Assembly (NCBI RefSeq): GCF_900107965.1
Contig: NZ_FNVU01000001.1
Span: 682,001-746,000, forward strand
DNA length: 64,000 bases
Reading direction: 5' to 3'
Origin: Actinacidiphila yanglinensis
GTDB lineage: Bacteria; Actinomycetota; Actinomycetes; Streptomycetales; Streptomycetaceae
Shown: piece by piece, positions 8,209 to 17,550 of the stretch
Layout: each line of letters opens with the position of its first letter
How positions within the stretch are numbered: position 1 is the stretch's first letter
Notes under the pieces: generated by a model
The model's input: the letters and a program-made list of their open reading frames with translations, nothing else
The model's database searches: none
Told to the model about the DNA's origin: nothing
Program-made: the position numbers and the translations under genes

Positions 8209-9546
8209 GTGATCTCCCGAATCGATCTGCGCGGTGCCGCCTTCCCCGAGGGCGGGATCGACCGCGACCTGCTGCCCCGGGCCGAGTTCGACGTGGAGGC
8301 CGCGCTCGACGCAGTGCGGCCGATCTGCGAGGACGTCCGCCATCGTGGCACCGCGGCGGTGATCGACTACGGAGAGCGGTTCGACGGAGTGCGGCTGGAG
8401 CGGCTGCGGGTACCCGCGCAGGCCCTCGCCGACGCCCTCGCGCGGCTCGACCCGGAGGTCCGCGCCGCGCTGGAGGAGTCCATCCGCCGGGCCCGCGTCG
8501 TCCACCGGGACCAGCGCCGTACCGACACCACCACCCAGGTCGTGCCCGGCGGCACCGTCACCGAGCGGTGGGTGCCGGTCCAGCGGGTCGGACTGTACGT
8601 CCCGGGCGGCCTGGCCGCGTACGCCTCCTCCGTGGTGATGAACGTGGTGCCCGCGCAGGAGGCGGGCGTCGAGGGCATCGCGGTGTCCTCCCCGCCGCAG
8701 AAGGACGACGGCGGCCTGCCCGCCGCCCCCGTGCTGGCCGCCTGCGCCCTGCTCGGCGTCGACGAGGTCTACGCCGCCGGCGGCGCCCAGGCCATCGCCA
8801 TGTTCGCCTACGGCACCGACGAGTGCCGCGCGGTGAACCTCGTCACCGGCCCCGGCAACATCTACGTGGCCTCCGCCAAGCGCCTGCTCAAGGGCCGGAT
8901 CGGGATCGACGCCGAGGCCGGCCCGACCGAGATCGCGGTGCTCGCCGACGCCTCCGCCGAGCCCGGTTTCGTCGCCGCCGACCTGGTCAGCCAGGCCGAG
9001 CACGACACGCTCGCGGCCGCCGTGCTGGTCACCACCTCCGCCGAGCTGGCCGACGCCGTCGACAAGGAACTCGAGGTCCAGGTCGCCGCGGCCAGGCACC
9101 GCGAGCGGATCACCGCCGCGCTGTCCGGCCGCCAGTCCGCGACGGTCCTGGTCGACACCCTGGAGCAGGGCCTGGAGGTCGTCGACGCCTACGCCGCCGA
9201 GCACCTGGAGATCCAGACCCAGGACGCCGCCGCCGTCGCCGCCCGGGTGCGCAACGCGGGCGCGGTCTTCGTCGGCCCGCACGCCCCGGTCTCGCTCGGC
9301 GACTACTGCGCCGGCTCCAACCACGTGCTGCCCACCGGCGGCTGCGCCTGCCACTCCTCGGGGCTGTCCGTGCAGTCCTTCCTGCGCGGCATCCACGTCG
9401 TGGACTACTCCCGCGAGGCGCTGGCCGAGGTCGCCCACCACGTGGTCGCGCTCGCCAACGCCGAGGACCTGCCCGCCCACGGCTCCGCGGTCACCGCCAG
9501 GTTCGGCGGCGCCGGCGCGGCCCAGCGCGGCGGGGGTGCGGCGTGA
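8209..9546 (+). CDS. hisD: Histidinol dehydrogenase
   Basis: 445 residues, normal length for HisD. It is a zinc enzyme that oxidises L-histidinol to L-histidine in two NAD-dependent steps, the last reactions of the pathway. Visible family motifs are [15 protein letters not shown], the [12 protein letters not shown] segment, [12 protein letters not shown], and the zinc/catalytic region SQAEHD. Near the C-terminus is [22 protein letters not shown] 8209 is chosen because the HisD fold begins at once (MISRIDLRG) and a -10-like element precedes it. It is the first gene of the his operon and overlaps hisC by GTGA. Confidence 0.95.
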   Translation: MISRIDLRGAAFPEGGIDRDLLPRAEFDVEAALDAVRPICEDVRHRGTAAVIDYGERFDGVRLERLRVPAQALADALARLDPEVRAALEESIRRARVVHRDQRRTDTTTQVVPGGTVTERWVPVQRVGLYVPGGLAAYASSVVMNVVPAQEAGVEGIAVSSPPQKDDGGLPAAPVLAACALLGVDEVYAAGGAQAIAMFAYGTDECRAVNLVTGPGNIYVASAKRLLKGRIGIDAEAGPTEIAVLADASAEPGFVAADLVSQAEHDTLAAAVLVTTSAELADAVDKELEVQVAAARHRERITAALSGRQSATVLVDTLEQGLEVVDAYAAEHLEIQTQDAAAVAARVRNAGAVFVGPHAPVSLGDYCAGSNHVLPTGGCACHSSGLSVQSFLRGIHVVDYSREALAEVAHHVVALANAEDLPAHGSAVTARFGGAGAAQRGGGAA

Positions 9547-10679
9547 CGAGCCTCGACGACCTGCCGCTGCGGGACGAGCTGCGCGGCCAGTCCGCGTACG
9601 GCGCGCCGCAACTCGACGTGTCGGTGCGGCTGAACACCAACGAGAACCCGTACCCGCTGCCCGAGCCACTGGTCGCGCGGATCGCCGAGCGGGTCGCCGA
9701 GGCCGCCCGCGGGCTCAACCGCTACCCGGACCGGGACGCGGTCGAGCTGCGCACCGAACTCGCCGCCTACCTCAGCCGCACCGCCGGCCACCAGGTCGGC
9801 GGCGACCAGGTCTGGGCCGCCAACGGCTCCAACGAGGTCATCCAGCAGCTGCTGCAGGCGTTCGGCGGGCCCGGCCGCACCGCGATCGGCTTCGAGCCGT
9901 CGTACTCCATGCACGCGCTCATCTCCCGCGGCACCGGCACCGGCTGGGTGTCCGGGCCCCGGCACGCCGACTTCACCATCGACGTCGCCGCCGCCCGCCG
10001 GGAGATCGCCGAGCTGCGGCCCGACGTGGTCTTCATCTGCTCCCCGAACAACCCGACCGGCACCGCGACCGACGCCGAGGCCGTGCTGGCGCTGTACGAC
10101 GCCGCGCAGGCCGCGAAGCCCTCGCTGGTGGTGGTCGACGAGGCGTACGGCGAGTTCTCCCACCAGGCGTCGCTGCTGCCGCTGATCGAGGGCCGCCCGA
10201 ACCTGGTGCTGACCCGCACCATGTCGAAGGCGTTCGGCGCGGCGGGCCTGCGGCTGGGCTACCTCGCGGCCGACCCGGCGGTGGTGGACGCCCTCCAGCT
10301 GGTCCGGCTGCCGTACCACCTGTCGTCGGTCACCCAGGCCACCGCGCTGGCCGCGCTGGAGTACACCGACACGCTGCTCGGCTACGTCGAGCAGCTCAAG
10401 GTCGAACGCGACCGGCTCGTCGCCGAGTTGCGGGCCATCGGCTACCAGGTCACCGCATCGGACGCGAACTTCGTCCAGTTCGGCCGGTTCGCCGACAGCC
10501 ACGCCGCCTGGCAGGCGATCCTCGACCACGGCGTCCTGATCCGGGACAACGGCGTGCCCGGCCGGCTGCGGGTCTCGACCGGCACGCCGGAGGAGAACAG
10601 CGCGTTCCTGGCCGCGGCGAAGGCCGTGTTCGCGACGCACACGACCGAAGAGCAGCACACACCGGAGGAGTCCGCATGA
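9543..10679 (+). CDS. hisC: Histidinol-phosphate aminotransferase
   Basis: 378 residues, fold-type I PLP aminotransferase that converts imidazole-acetol phosphate and glutamate to histidinol phosphate. It opens with the typical [12 protein letters not shown] substrate-binding motif. SPNNPTGT and [10 protein letters not shown] are the PLP-pocket strands, and the Schiff-base lysine lies in [16 protein letters not shown]. The GTG start overlaps the hisD stop by four bases and its own stop overlaps hisB by four, so the three are translationally coupled. Confidence 0.95.
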   Translation: MTSLDDLPLRDELRGQSAYGAPQLDVSVRLNTNENPYPLPEPLVARIAERVAEAARGLNRYPDRDAVELRTELAAYLSRTAGHQVGGDQVWAANGSNEVIQQLLQAFGGPGRTAIGFEPSYSMHALISRGTGTGWVSGPRHADFTIDVAAARREIAELRPDVVFICSPNNPTGTATDAEAVLALYDAAQAAKPSLVVVDEAYGEFSHQASLLPLIEGRPNLVLTRTMSKAFGAAGLRLGYLAADPAVVDALQLVRLPYHLSSVTQATALAALEYTDTLLGYVEQLKVERDRLVAELRAIGYQVTASDANFVQFGRFADSHAAWQAILDHGVLIRDNGVPGRLRVSTGTPEENSAFLAAAKAVFATHTTEEQHTPEESA

Positions 10680-11269
10680 CCCGCGTGGGCCGCGTGGAGC
10701 GCACCACCAAGGAGACGTCCACCGTCGTCGAGATCGACCTCGACGGCAGCGGGCAGGTCTCCGTCTCGACCGGTGTGGGGTTCTACGACCACATGCTCGA
10801 CCAGCTGGGCCGGCACGGCCTGTTCGACCTCACCGTGAAGACCGAGGGCGACCTGCACATCGACACGCACCACACGATCGAGGACACCGCGCTCGCGCTC
10901 GGTGCCGCGTTCAAGCAGGCGCTCGGCGACAAGGTCGGCATCTACCGGTTCGGCAACTGCACGGTGCCGCTGGACGAGTCGCTCGCCCAGGTGACCGTCG
11001 ACCTGTCCGGCCGCCCGTACCTGGTGCACACCGAACCCGAGAACATGGCGCCGATGATCGGCTCCTACGACACCACGATGACCCGGCACATCCTGGAGTC
11101 CTTCGTCGCGCAGGCGCAGATCGCCCTGCACGTCCACGTGCCCTACGGGCGCAACGCGCACCACATCGTGGAGTGCCAGTTCAAGGCGCTGGCACGGGCC
11201 CTGCGCTACGCCAGCGAGCGCGATCCGCGCGCCGCCGGCATCCTGCCGTCGACGAAGGGCGCACTGTGA
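10676..11269 (+). CDS. hisB: Imidazoleglycerol-phosphate dehydratase
   Basis: 197 residues, the monofunctional actinobacterial HisB (no phosphatase domain as in E. coli). It dehydrates imidazole glycerol phosphate using two Mn sites. The metal-binding histidines and glutamates are visible in [28 protein letters not shown] and [18 protein letters not shown]. The ATG overlaps the hisC stop (ATGA). The next gene, a 49-residue membrane protein, begins inside its last codons. Confidence 0.95.
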   Translation: MTRVGRVERTTKETSTVVEIDLDGSGQVSVSTGVGFYDHMLDQLGRHGLFDLTVKTEGDLHIDTHHTIEDTALALGAAFKQALGDKVGIYRFGNCTVPLDESLAQVTVDLSGRPYLVHTEPENMAPMIGSYDTTMTRHILESFVAQAQIALHVHVPYGRNAHHIVECQFKALARALRYASERDPRAAGILPSTKGAL

Positions 11270-11415
11270 AGGGCTCCTCCCTTTTTATCCTCCTTGGACT
11301 GTTCCTGGCCGGCGGGGTCTACTCGTTCTGGAAGCAGAAGCTGCCCAAGAGCGTGATCGCGTTGCTCGCCGTCGGCTCGGTGATGGCGCTCATCACCGGG
11401 CTGACCCAGCTCTGA
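11266..11415 (+). CDS. 49-residue membrane protein embedded in the his operon
   Basis: GTG 11266 overlaps the hisB stop by four bases (GTGA). The product is 49 residues: a first hydrophobic helix ([17 protein letters not shown]), a short basic loop (KQKLPKS), then a second helix ([17 protein letters not shown]). Translational coupling on the upstream side and a Shine-Dalgarno-like GAGGGGCG leading into hisH make it a real operon member. I recall a similarly placed small membrane protein in other Streptomyces his operons. No function is known; a link to histidine metabolism rests only on position. Confidence 0.75.
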   Translation: MKGSSLFILLGLFLAGGVYSFWKQKLPKSVIALLAVGSVMALITGLTQL

Positions 11416-11428
11416 GGGGCGTGCCCAC

Positions 11429-12079
11429 ATGACGAACACCACCGGCAAGAGCGTCGTCGTACTCGACTACGGCTTCGGCAACGTGCGGTCCGCCGAGCGG
11501 GCGCTGGCCAAGGCCGGTGCCGAGGTGGAGATCACCGCCGACTACGACCGGGCGATGGCCGCCGACGGGCTGCTCGTGCCGGGCGTCGGCGCGTACGCGG
11601 CCTGCATGGAGGGCATCAGGAAGGTCCGCGGCGACTGGATCGTGGAGCGCCGGCTGGCCGGCGGCCGGCCGGTGCTGGGCATCTGCGTCGGCATGCAGGT
11701 GCTCTTCGCCCGCGGTATCGAGCACGGTGTGGAGACCGACGGGCTGGACGAGTGGCCCGGCACCGTCGCCCCGCTGCGCGCGCCGGTCGTCCCGCACATG
11801 GGCTGGAACACCGTCAAGGCACCGGAGGACTCGCAGCAGTTCGCCGGGCTGGACGCGGACGCGCGGTTCTACTTCGTGCACTCCTACGCGGTGCGCGCCT
11901 GGGAGATGGAGCCGGCCGGCGGCGGCGCCATCCGCCCGCCCAAGGTCGCCTGGACCACCCACGGCGAGCCGTTCGTCGCCGCGGTGGAGAACGGCGCGCT
12001 GTGGGCCACCCAGTTCCATCCGGAGAAGTCCGGCGACGCGGGCGCGCGGCTGCTGCAGAACTGGATCGACACCCTCTGA
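11429..12079 (+). CDS. hisH: Imidazole glycerol phosphate synthase, glutaminase subunit
   Basis: 216 residues, class I glutamine amidotransferase that supplies ammonia to HisF for ring closure of imidazole glycerol phosphate. The catalytic cysteine is in [12 protein letters not shown], and the His-Glu pair is in [11 protein letters not shown]. It starts [13 protein letters not shown], typical of HisH. GAGGGGCG lies 8 nt before ATG 11429. hisF, its partner subunit, lies three genes downstream in the same operon. Confidence 0.95.
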   Translation: MTNTTGKSVVVLDYGFGNVRSAERALAKAGAEVEITADYDRAMAADGLLVPGVGAYAACMEGIRKVRGDWIVERRLAGGRPVLGICVGMQVLFARGIEHGVETDGLDEWPGTVAPLRAPVVPHMGWNTVKAPEDSQQFAGLDADARFYFVHSYAVRAWEMEPAGGGAIRPPKVAWTTHGEPFVAAVENGALWATQFHPEKSGDAGARLLQNWIDTL

Positions 12080-12226
12080 CGCCGCCGGGTCCGGCCGAGC
12101 GTCCGTCGGCCCCGCGGCCGGCCCCTCGACCGACCCCCCTCCCACCGACCGTCCCCGCCGGCGCGTGACCGACCTCCATCCGGCCGCCCGCCCGGCACCC
12201 ACCGATCCCCGCGAGGACCGCAACCG

Positions 12227-12952
12227 ATGAGCACGCTCGAACTCCTCCCCGCCGTCGACGTCCGTGACGGCCAGGCCGTCCGCCTGGTGCACGGCGAGTC
12301 CGGCTCCGAGACGTCCTACGGCGACCCGCTCGCGGCCGCGCTGGCCTGGCAGCAGGCGGGCGCGGAGTGGCTGCATCTGGTCGACCTCGACGCGGCGTTC
12401 GGCACCGGCGACAACCGGGACCTGATCGCCGGGGTGGCCCGCACCATGGACATCAAGGTCGAACTGTCCGGCGGCATCCGCGACGACGACAGCCTCGCCG
12501 CCGCCCTCGCCACCGGCTGCACCCGGGTCAACCTGGGCACCGCCGCGCTGGAGAGCCCGGAGTGGGTGGCGAAGGTCATCGCCGAGTTCGGCGACCGGAT
12601 CGCGGTCGGCCTCGACGTGCGCGGCACCACGCTGCGCGGCCGCGGCTGGACCCGGGACGGCGGCGACCTCTACGAGACACTCGCCCGGCTGGACTCGGAG
12701 GGCTGCGCGCGGTACGTCGTGACCGACATCGCCAAGGACGGCACCCTCCAGGGCCCCAACCTGGAACTGCTGGAGAACGTGTGCGCGGCCACGGACAAGC
12801 CGGTGGTCGCCTCCGGCGGGGTGTCCAGCCTCGACGACCTGCGGGCGATCGCCTCGCTGGTGCCGCGGGGCGTGGAAGGCGCGATCGTCGGGAAGGCGCT
12901 GTACGCGGAGGCGTTCACGCTCCAAGAGGCCCTGGAGGCTGTTTCCCGATGA
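12227..12952 (+). CDS. priA: PriA-type phosphoribosyl isomerase (HisA/TrpF bifunctional)
   Basis: 241 residues, (beta/alpha)8 barrel. HisA catalyses the Amadori isomerisation of ProFAR. In Streptomyces and mycobacteria the homologue PriA also performs the TrpF step of tryptophan synthesis. Motifs are [16 protein letters not shown] with the catalytic aspartate, and [15 protein letters not shown] with the second acidic residue. No separate trpF is present among the trp genes in this window, which fits the dual role, though trpF could be elsewhere. A 147-bp gap separates it from hisH; its end overlaps ridA by ATGA. Confidence 0.9.
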   Translation: MSTLELLPAVDVRDGQAVRLVHGESGSETSYGDPLAAALAWQQAGAEWLHLVDLDAAFGTGDNRDLIAGVARTMDIKVELSGGIRDDDSLAAALATGCTRVNLGTAALESPEWVAKVIAEFGDRIAVGLDVRGTTLRGRGWTRDGGDLYETLARLDSEGCARYVVTDIAKDGTLQGPNLELLENVCAATDKPVVASGGVSSLDDLRAIASLVPRGVEGAIVGKALYAEAFTLQEALEAVSR

Positions 12953-13470
12953 CCGATTCCACCGATTCCCCGCAGGTGCACCGGATCCGCTCCGAGGACA
13001 GTTCCTGGGAGGAGGCGATCGGCTCCTCCCGGGCGGTGGCCGCCGGTGACCGGGTGATCGTCGCCGGGATCATGCCCGACCCGGCGGCCGGCTCCGTGCC
13101 CGGCGACACCGAGCCGTACGAGCAGACCCTCAGCGCCTTCCGCAGCGCGCTGTCCGCGTTGGAGCCGTTCGACCTGGACGCCTCCGCTGTGATCCGGACC
13201 CGGATGTACCTCAGCCACGCCCGCGACGTCGACGAGGTCGGCCGGGCGCACCGGGAACTGTTCGCGGAGGTGCGGCCGGCCGCGACCATGGTCGTGGTGG
13301 CGGGATTCGCGGACTCCCGGGTCCTGGTCGAGGTCGAGATCGAGGCGTACCGCGGCGACGCGCGAGGTGTCCGGGAGGACTCCGGCGCGGACCGGGACGA
13401 GCAGGCGGCGGACCGAGGACGCGGAGCGGAAGCAGCAGAAGAAGAGGCGGAAGGCGGAAGCGGCGCATGA
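12949..13470 (+). CDS. RidA-family protein with acidic tail, in the his operon
   Basis: 173 residues. Residues ~10-130 form a RidA/YjgF/UK114 domain, a family whose characterised members deaminate reactive enamine/imine intermediates. The conserved end [21 protein letters not shown] and [11 protein letters not shown] are visible. The last ~40 residues form a disordered Glu/Ala/Arg tail that typical RidA proteins lack. It is coupled by ATGA overlaps to both priA and hisF. Because of its position I infer a role in clearing reactive intermediates linked to histidine or PLP chemistry; this is untested. Confidence 0.8.
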   Translation: MTDSTDSPQVHRIRSEDSSWEEAIGSSRAVAAGDRVIVAGIMPDPAAGSVPGDTEPYEQTLSAFRSALSALEPFDLDASAVIRTRMYLSHARDVDEVGRAHRELFAEVRPAATMVVVAGFADSRVLVEVEIEAYRGDARGVREDSGADRDEQAADRGRGAEAAEEEAEGGSGA

Positions 13471-14222
13471 GCCTCGCGGTCCGAGTCATCCCCTGCCTGG
13501 ACGTGGACGCCGGGCGGGTCGTCAAGGGAGTCAACTTCCGGAACCTGCGGGACGCCGGCGATCCGGTCGAGATGGCGAAGCTCTACGACGCCGAGGGCGC
13601 CGACGAGTTGACCTTCCTCGACATCACCGCGTCCTCCGGCGACCGGGAGACCACCTACGACGTGGTGCGGCGCACCGCCGAGCAGGTCTTCATCCCGCTC
13701 ACCGTGGGCGGCGGTGTGCGCAGCGCCGACGATGTCGACAGGTTGCTGCGGGCGGGCGCGGACAAGGTCGGGGTGAACACCGCGGCCATCGCCCGGCCCG
13801 AGCTGATCCGGGAGATCGCCGAGCGGTTCGGCAGCCAGGTGCTGGTGCTGTCCGTGGACGCCCGCCGCACCCCGTCCGGGTCGTTCGAGGTCACCACGCA
13901 CGGCGGGCGGCGCGGCACCGGCATCGACGCGATCGAGTGGGCGCACCGCGCCGCCGACCTCGGGGCCGGCGAGATCCTGCTCAACTCGATGGACGCCGAC
14001 GGCACGAAGGACGGCTACGACACCGAGATGATCGCCGCGGTCCGCACGCACGTCACCGTCCCGGTGATCGCCTCCGGCGGCGCCGGCCGGGTCGAGGACT
14101 TCGCACCCGCCGTCGCCTCGGGCGCCGACGCGGTCCTCGCCGCGTCCGTCTTCCACTTCGGCGACCTGCGCATCGGCGAGGTCAAGTCCGCGCTGCGGGA
14201 GGCGGGTCACCCCGTCCGGTAA
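13467..14222 (+). CDS. hisF: Imidazole glycerol phosphate synthase, cyclase subunit
   Basis: 251 residues, (beta/alpha)8 barrel that uses HisH-derived ammonia to make imidazole glycerol phosphate and AICAR. It has the start [21 protein letters not shown] with a catalytic aspartate, [15 protein letters not shown] with the second, and the phosphate-binding [10 protein letters not shown] and ASGGAGR segments. The ATG overlaps the ridA stop. It is the last gene of the operon and converges on a methyltransferase gene 14 bases away with no clear terminator between. Confidence 0.95.
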   Translation: MSLAVRVIPCLDVDAGRVVKGVNFRNLRDAGDPVEMAKLYDAEGADELTFLDITASSGDRETTYDVVRRTAEQVFIPLTVGGGVRSADDVDRLLRAGADKVGVNTAAIARPELIREIAERFGSQVLVLSVDARRTPSGSFEVTTHGGRRGTGIDAIEWAHRAADLGAGEILLNSMDADGTKDGYDTEMIAAVRTHVTVPVIASGGAGRVEDFAPAVASGADAVLAASVFHFGDLRIGEVKSALREAGHPVR

Positions 14223-14236
14223 GGGGTCCTTGGAGG

Positions 14237-14845
14237 TCAGGGGCGCCGTGTGCAGAGCAGCACCGCCAGGTCCGGGGCGAGGGGGACCTCGATGGTGTCG
14301 AGGGCGGGGTGCTCCAGCCAGTGCAGGCGGGCGGTGTCCGGGCGGCCCTGGTAGGTGGGCGGCCGGCCGCCGGAGGGCGTGAAGTCGTCGATGACCAGGA
14401 GGCCGCCGGGGGCCAGGAGGGCGGCGGGATCGGCCGGGGGATCGCGGTCCGGGTCCTTGCCCTGCCCGCCGCCGTCCAGCACGAGCAGGTCGAACGGCCC
14501 GTGCGCGGCGATCGCGGCCCACTGGGCGCACGTGACGGTCACGTCGGGCGCGTACGGCTCGAAGAGGGCGGCGGCGGTCTCCGCGCGTACGGGGTCGCGT
14601 TCGACGCTGACCGCCGTGGCGCCGGGCCGCATCCCGGAGACGAGCCAGGCCAGGCCCACCCCGCAGCCGGTCCCCGTCTCGCCGATCCGCCCCGCACCGG
14701 CGGCCAGGGCGTGCAGCAGCCGGCCCTGCTCGGGCCGGCACGAGTAGGGGAAGCCGAGGTGGCGGGCGGTCCGCGCGGCGCGTTCGACCAGGGGTGGGAG
14801 GTCGCCGGGGCCGGTGAGGTGGGCACGGGTGCCGTCGAGGGACAT
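14237..14845 (-). CDS. Class I SAM-dependent O-methyltransferase-like protein
   Basis: 202 residues. SAM motif I is IGETGTGCGVGLAWLV, followed by the acidic post-I residue in VSVERDP, motif II LLVLDGGGQG, and post-II APGGLLVIDDFTPSG. This is the arrangement of the catechol-O-methyltransferase-like family. Start at ATG 14845 is preferred: GGCAGG lies 9 nt upstream, whereas ATG 14854 has no spacing. Substrate is unknown. It is divergent from the ArsR-type regulator gene, whose operator palindrome lies about 80-120 bases upstream. Confidence 0.75.
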   Translation of the reverse strand: MSLDGTRAHLTGPGDLPPLVERAARTARHLGFPYSCRPEQGRLLHALAAGAGRIGETGTGCGVGLAWLVSGMRPGATAVSVERDPVRAETAAALFEPYAPDVTVTCAQWAAIAAHGPFDLLVLDGGGQGKDPDRDPPADPAALLAPGGLLVIDDFTPSGGRPPTYQGRPDTARLHWLEHPALDTIEVPLAPDLAVLLCTRRP

Positions 14846-14924
14846 GGCCGCCATCCTGCCGGGGGCGCGCGCCGCACGCCGGGAGATCGGCGGGATCGGG
14901 GGGAGACCGCCGGGAGAAGATAGG

Positions 14925-14964
14925 AAAGAGAAGTTGCGCAAATAAGGTTGTGCAACTTCTCTTT
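14925..14964. promoter_or_regulatory. 17-bp palindromic operator of the ArsR-type regulator
   Basis: Two 17-nt arms (14925-14941 and 14948-14964) form an almost perfect inverted repeat around ATAAGG; only one position differs (TTGCGCAA against TTGTGCAA). The site is AT-rich against its surroundings and lies 13 bases before the regulator start, where it would cover the promoter. Its position fits autoregulation by the downstream ArsR-type protein, and control of the MFS transporter. Confidence 0.7.
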
Positions 14965-14977
14965 CGTATCTACCGTG

Positions 14978-15589
14978 GTGAGGGTGGAAGACGATCAGGT
15001 CGTACCGGCGTTCGAACCGCGCATCACCGATCTGGAAGCGCTGAAGGTGTTCACGCATCCGCTGCGCATCCGGCTCTACCGCGTGCTGTTCACCAGCGGC
15101 GAGGCCACCGCGTCGCACCTGGCCGACCAGGTCGACGAGGCGGTGTCGCTGGTCAGTTACCACCTGCGCAAGCTCGCGGCGCACGGCTTCATCGTCGAGG
15201 CGCCGGGACATGACGGCGACGGCCGCGAGCGCTGGTGGAAGCTGTCCTCCGAGCACGGCTTCAACTTCCGCAACTCCGACTTCGACGACAGACCCGAAGG
15301 CGTGGCGGTGCTCAGCCAGGTCACCCGGCAGCTGCTGGCGACCCGCGGGGAGCGCTACGAGCGGTACCTCAACGAGCAGGAGTCCTGGCCCAAGGAGTGG
15401 ACGGAGGCGGCCTTCTCCTCGGAGTTCATGCCGCGCCTGACGGCCGCCGAACTCCAGGAGATGGCCGAGGACATCGGCGCGCTCATGCGGCGCTGGTCCC
15501 GGCGGGGCAACGACGCCGTGGCGGCCGGCGACACCGAGGGCCGCGAGCACGTCTCCGTCCAGATGTACGGCTTTCCGCACCGCGGTTAG
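14978..15589 (+). CDS. ArsR/HTH_20-type transcriptional regulator
   Basis: 203 residues. A winged helix-turn-helix occupies residues ~20-95: LEALKVFTHPLRIRLYRVLF, then ATASHLADQVDEAVSLVSYHLRKLAAHGFIVEAP. There are no paired metal-binding cysteines of classical ArsR sensors, so the ligand is probably organic or absent. A C-terminal helical region (~100-200) may bind effector or dimerise. I chose GTG 14978 (GTG 14984 is an alternative); the upstream TTG 14948 lies inside the operator. It is followed by an MFS transporter, a common regulator-efflux pairing. Confidence 0.8.
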   Translation: MRVEDDQVVPAFEPRITDLEALKVFTHPLRIRLYRVLFTSGEATASHLADQVDEAVSLVSYHLRKLAAHGFIVEAPGHDGDGRERWWKLSSEHGFNFRNSDFDDRPEGVAVLSQVTRQLLATRGERYERYLNEQESWPKEWTEAAFSSEFMPRLTAAELQEMAEDIGALMRRWSRRGNDAVAAGDTEGREHVSVQMYGFPHRG

Positions 15590-15674
15590 CGCCTGCGGTC
15601 CCCTCCGCCCCGCCGACCCCGACCCACCGATTCACCCACCCACCTCCGGCGCAGCGCACCCACGTCAGCCCGCC

Positions 15675-15809
15675 GGTAAGGCCCGCACGCCCTGATGCCT
15701 GCGCCTTACCGGGTCCACGGGTAAGGCCCGCACACCCTGATGCCCTCCCCTTACCGGGTCCACGGGTGGACTCCGCACGCCCTGATGCGGGCCCCTCCGT
15801 TGCTGTCGT
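15675..15809. repeat. Three 45-bp tandem repeats between regulator and MFS genes
   Basis: Units begin at 15675, 15720 and 15765 (period 45). The first two carry GGTAAGGCCCGCAC...CCCTGATGCC...CCTTACCGGGTCCAC; the third is diverged. GGTAAGG and CCTTACC at the ends of each unit can pair into a hairpin. The core GGTAAGGCCCGCAC is also the arm of the terminator at 57882-57925. It may attenuate transcription into the MFS gene. Confidence 0.75.
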
Positions 15810-15848
15810 GCCGCCCGCGTCGTCGCCCACCTCTCAGGAAGGCCCGTC

Positions 15849-17168
15849 ATGCTCGGCACCAGGCACCCCGACGCACCGCCCAAGGACGGCACCGGCACCG
15901 TCCTCGCCGCCCACCGCGACCCGAACGTGCTGCGCTGGCTGACCGCGTACACCGCGTCCCTGCTCGGCGACAGCATCTACTTCCTCGCGCTCGGCTTCGC
16001 CGCGGCGAGGACGGCCTCGCCCGCGGGGGTGGGAATGGTCATGGCGGTCGGCGCGGTGCCGCGGGCCCTGTTCCTGCTCGGCGGGGGAGTGGTCGCCGAC
16101 CGCTTCGGCCCGCGCAGGGTGGTGATCGGCAGCGACGCCGCGCGCAGCGTGCTGATCCTCGGCGCGGCCGTGGTGCTCGCACTGGCCTCCCCCGGGCTGT
16201 GGCTGCTGGTGTGCGTCGCCGCCGTCTTCGGCGTCGTGGACGCGCTGTTCATGCCCGCGGTCGGCGCGCTGCCGCCCCGCCTGGTCCCGCGCGACCAGCT
16301 CGTCCGGTTCCAGGGGATGCGCGCGCTCGCCGTCCGCACCGGCGACATCGCCGGCCCGCCGCTGGGCGGCCTCGCGATGGGGCTGGGCGGCGCGAGCGCC
16401 GCCTTCGCCCTGGCCGGCGGGCTGTTCGCGGTGTCCGTGCCGCTCCTGGTCACCACCCGCATCGGCGCGATGAAGGCGGGCCACACGCCCGCCCCTGCCC
16501 CCGCCCCCGCGGCCGGGGCGGAGGACAGCACCGGCACCAGTGCCTGGGCCGAACTGCGCGGCGGGCTGCGCTACATCCGCCGCCACCGCCTGGTCGGCCC
16601 GCTCGTGCTGTCCGGCGCGCTCAGCGAACTCGGCCTGGCCGGCCCGCTCAACGTCGGCATGGTGCTGCTCGCCCGGCAGCGCGGCTGGGGCTCGTCCGGG
16701 TACGGCTGGATCATCGCCGCGTTCGGCGCCGGAGCGGCGACCAGCGCGCTGCTGCTGGCCCTGCGCGGCGGGGTGCGGCGGGCGGGCGTCGTGCAGATCG
16801 TCACGCTCTTCGTCGGCTCCGCGGCGATCGGGCTGATCGGCGCCGCCCCCGTGCTCGGGGCCGCGGTCGCGCTGGCGCTGCTCGCCGGGCTCATCTGCGG
16901 GGTCTGCGGCGGCCTGGCGGTCGCCATGATCCAGTCCGCGTGCGATCCCGGCTACCTCGGCCGCGTCACGTCGGTCATGAGCCTCACCGGCTTCGGCCTC
17001 GCCCCGCTCGTCTACCCCGTCTTCGGGGTCGCCGTCGCCGCGTTCGGGCCGACGGCCGTCTTCCTCACCAGCGCGGCCGTCGGGATGCTGGGCGGCGCCG
17101 TCGGCCTCGCCTCCTCGGCCGTGCGCCGCGCGAGCGGGCCGCTCGCCACCGCGAAGGCGCCGCACTGA
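15849..17168 (+). CDS. MFS transporter
   Basis: 439 residues with about 12 hydrophobic segments in two halves, separated by a Pro/Ala cytoplasmic loop (HTPAPAPAPAAGAE, ~205-225). The MFS motif between helices 2 and 3 is visible as GGGVVADRFGPRRVV. It resembles MFS drug or metabolite exporters, with no substrate evident. ATG 15849 is preceded by CAGGAAGG, an excellent Shine-Dalgarno site. The ArsR-type regulator lies 259 bases upstream, so both are likely expressed together when the operator is free. Confidence 0.85.
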   Translation: MLGTRHPDAPPKDGTGTVLAAHRDPNVLRWLTAYTASLLGDSIYFLALGFAAARTASPAGVGMVMAVGAVPRALFLLGGGVVADRFGPRRVVIGSDAARSVLILGAAVVLALASPGLWLLVCVAAVFGVVDALFMPAVGALPPRLVPRDQLVRFQGMRALAVRTGDIAGPPLGGLAMGLGGASAAFALAGGLFAVSVPLLVTTRIGAMKAGHTPAPAPAPAAGAEDSTGTSAWAELRGGLRYIRRHRLVGPLVLSGALSELGLAGPLNVGMVLLARQRGWGSSGYGWIIAAFGAGAATSALLLALRGGVRRAGVVQIVTLFVGSAAIGLIGAAPVLGAAVALALLAGLICGVCGGLAVAMIQSACDPGYLGRVTSVMSLTGFGLAPLVYPVFGVAVAAFGPTAVFLTSAAVGMLGGAVGLASSAVRRASGPLATAKAPH

Positions 17169-17235
17169 CCCGGGCGACCCGGGATGCCCGGGCGGAAGCG
17201 GCTCGGCCCGCGCGGAAGCGGACGGGCTGGAGGAC

Positions 17236-17490
17236 GCGGGCGGGCCTTCGCGGGCTCGGGCCGGCGCGTGCGGGGCCTCCGCCTCCCCGGGCAGGCGCGT
17301 GCGGCCTTCGCGGGCGGGCGGCTGCCTCTCCGGGTCGGCGTGCGAACCTTCGCGGGCTCCGGGCGGGCGCGTGCGGGCCTTCGCCTGTCCGGGCCGACGC
17401 GGGCGGGCCTTCGCGGGCTCGGGCCGGTGCGTCCGGGGCCCCCGCTCCCCGGTTCGGCGCGTGGGCCCTCGCGGGGTTGGCCCTGCGCGG
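17236..17490. repeat. Degenerate ~30-bp minisatellite
   Basis: About eight imperfect units of roughly 30 bases, each around GTGCGGGCCTTCGCGGGC followed by TCGGGCCGGCGC, fill most of the gap between the MFS gene and the convergent TIGR03085 gene. Units with intact TTCGCGGGCTC cores start near 17236, 17340 and 17400. There is no gene in 17169-17550; long open frames here arise from the repeat. Confidence 0.65.
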
Positions 17491-17550
17491 GCGGGCGGGC
17501 CTGCGCGGGCGGACCTCCGCATCCCCGGGCCGAAGGCAGACGCCGCTCCG

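Noticed and set aside
15675..15809. CRISPR-like array
   Set aside because: Only three units, directly adjoining without unique spacers, and no cas genes nearby.
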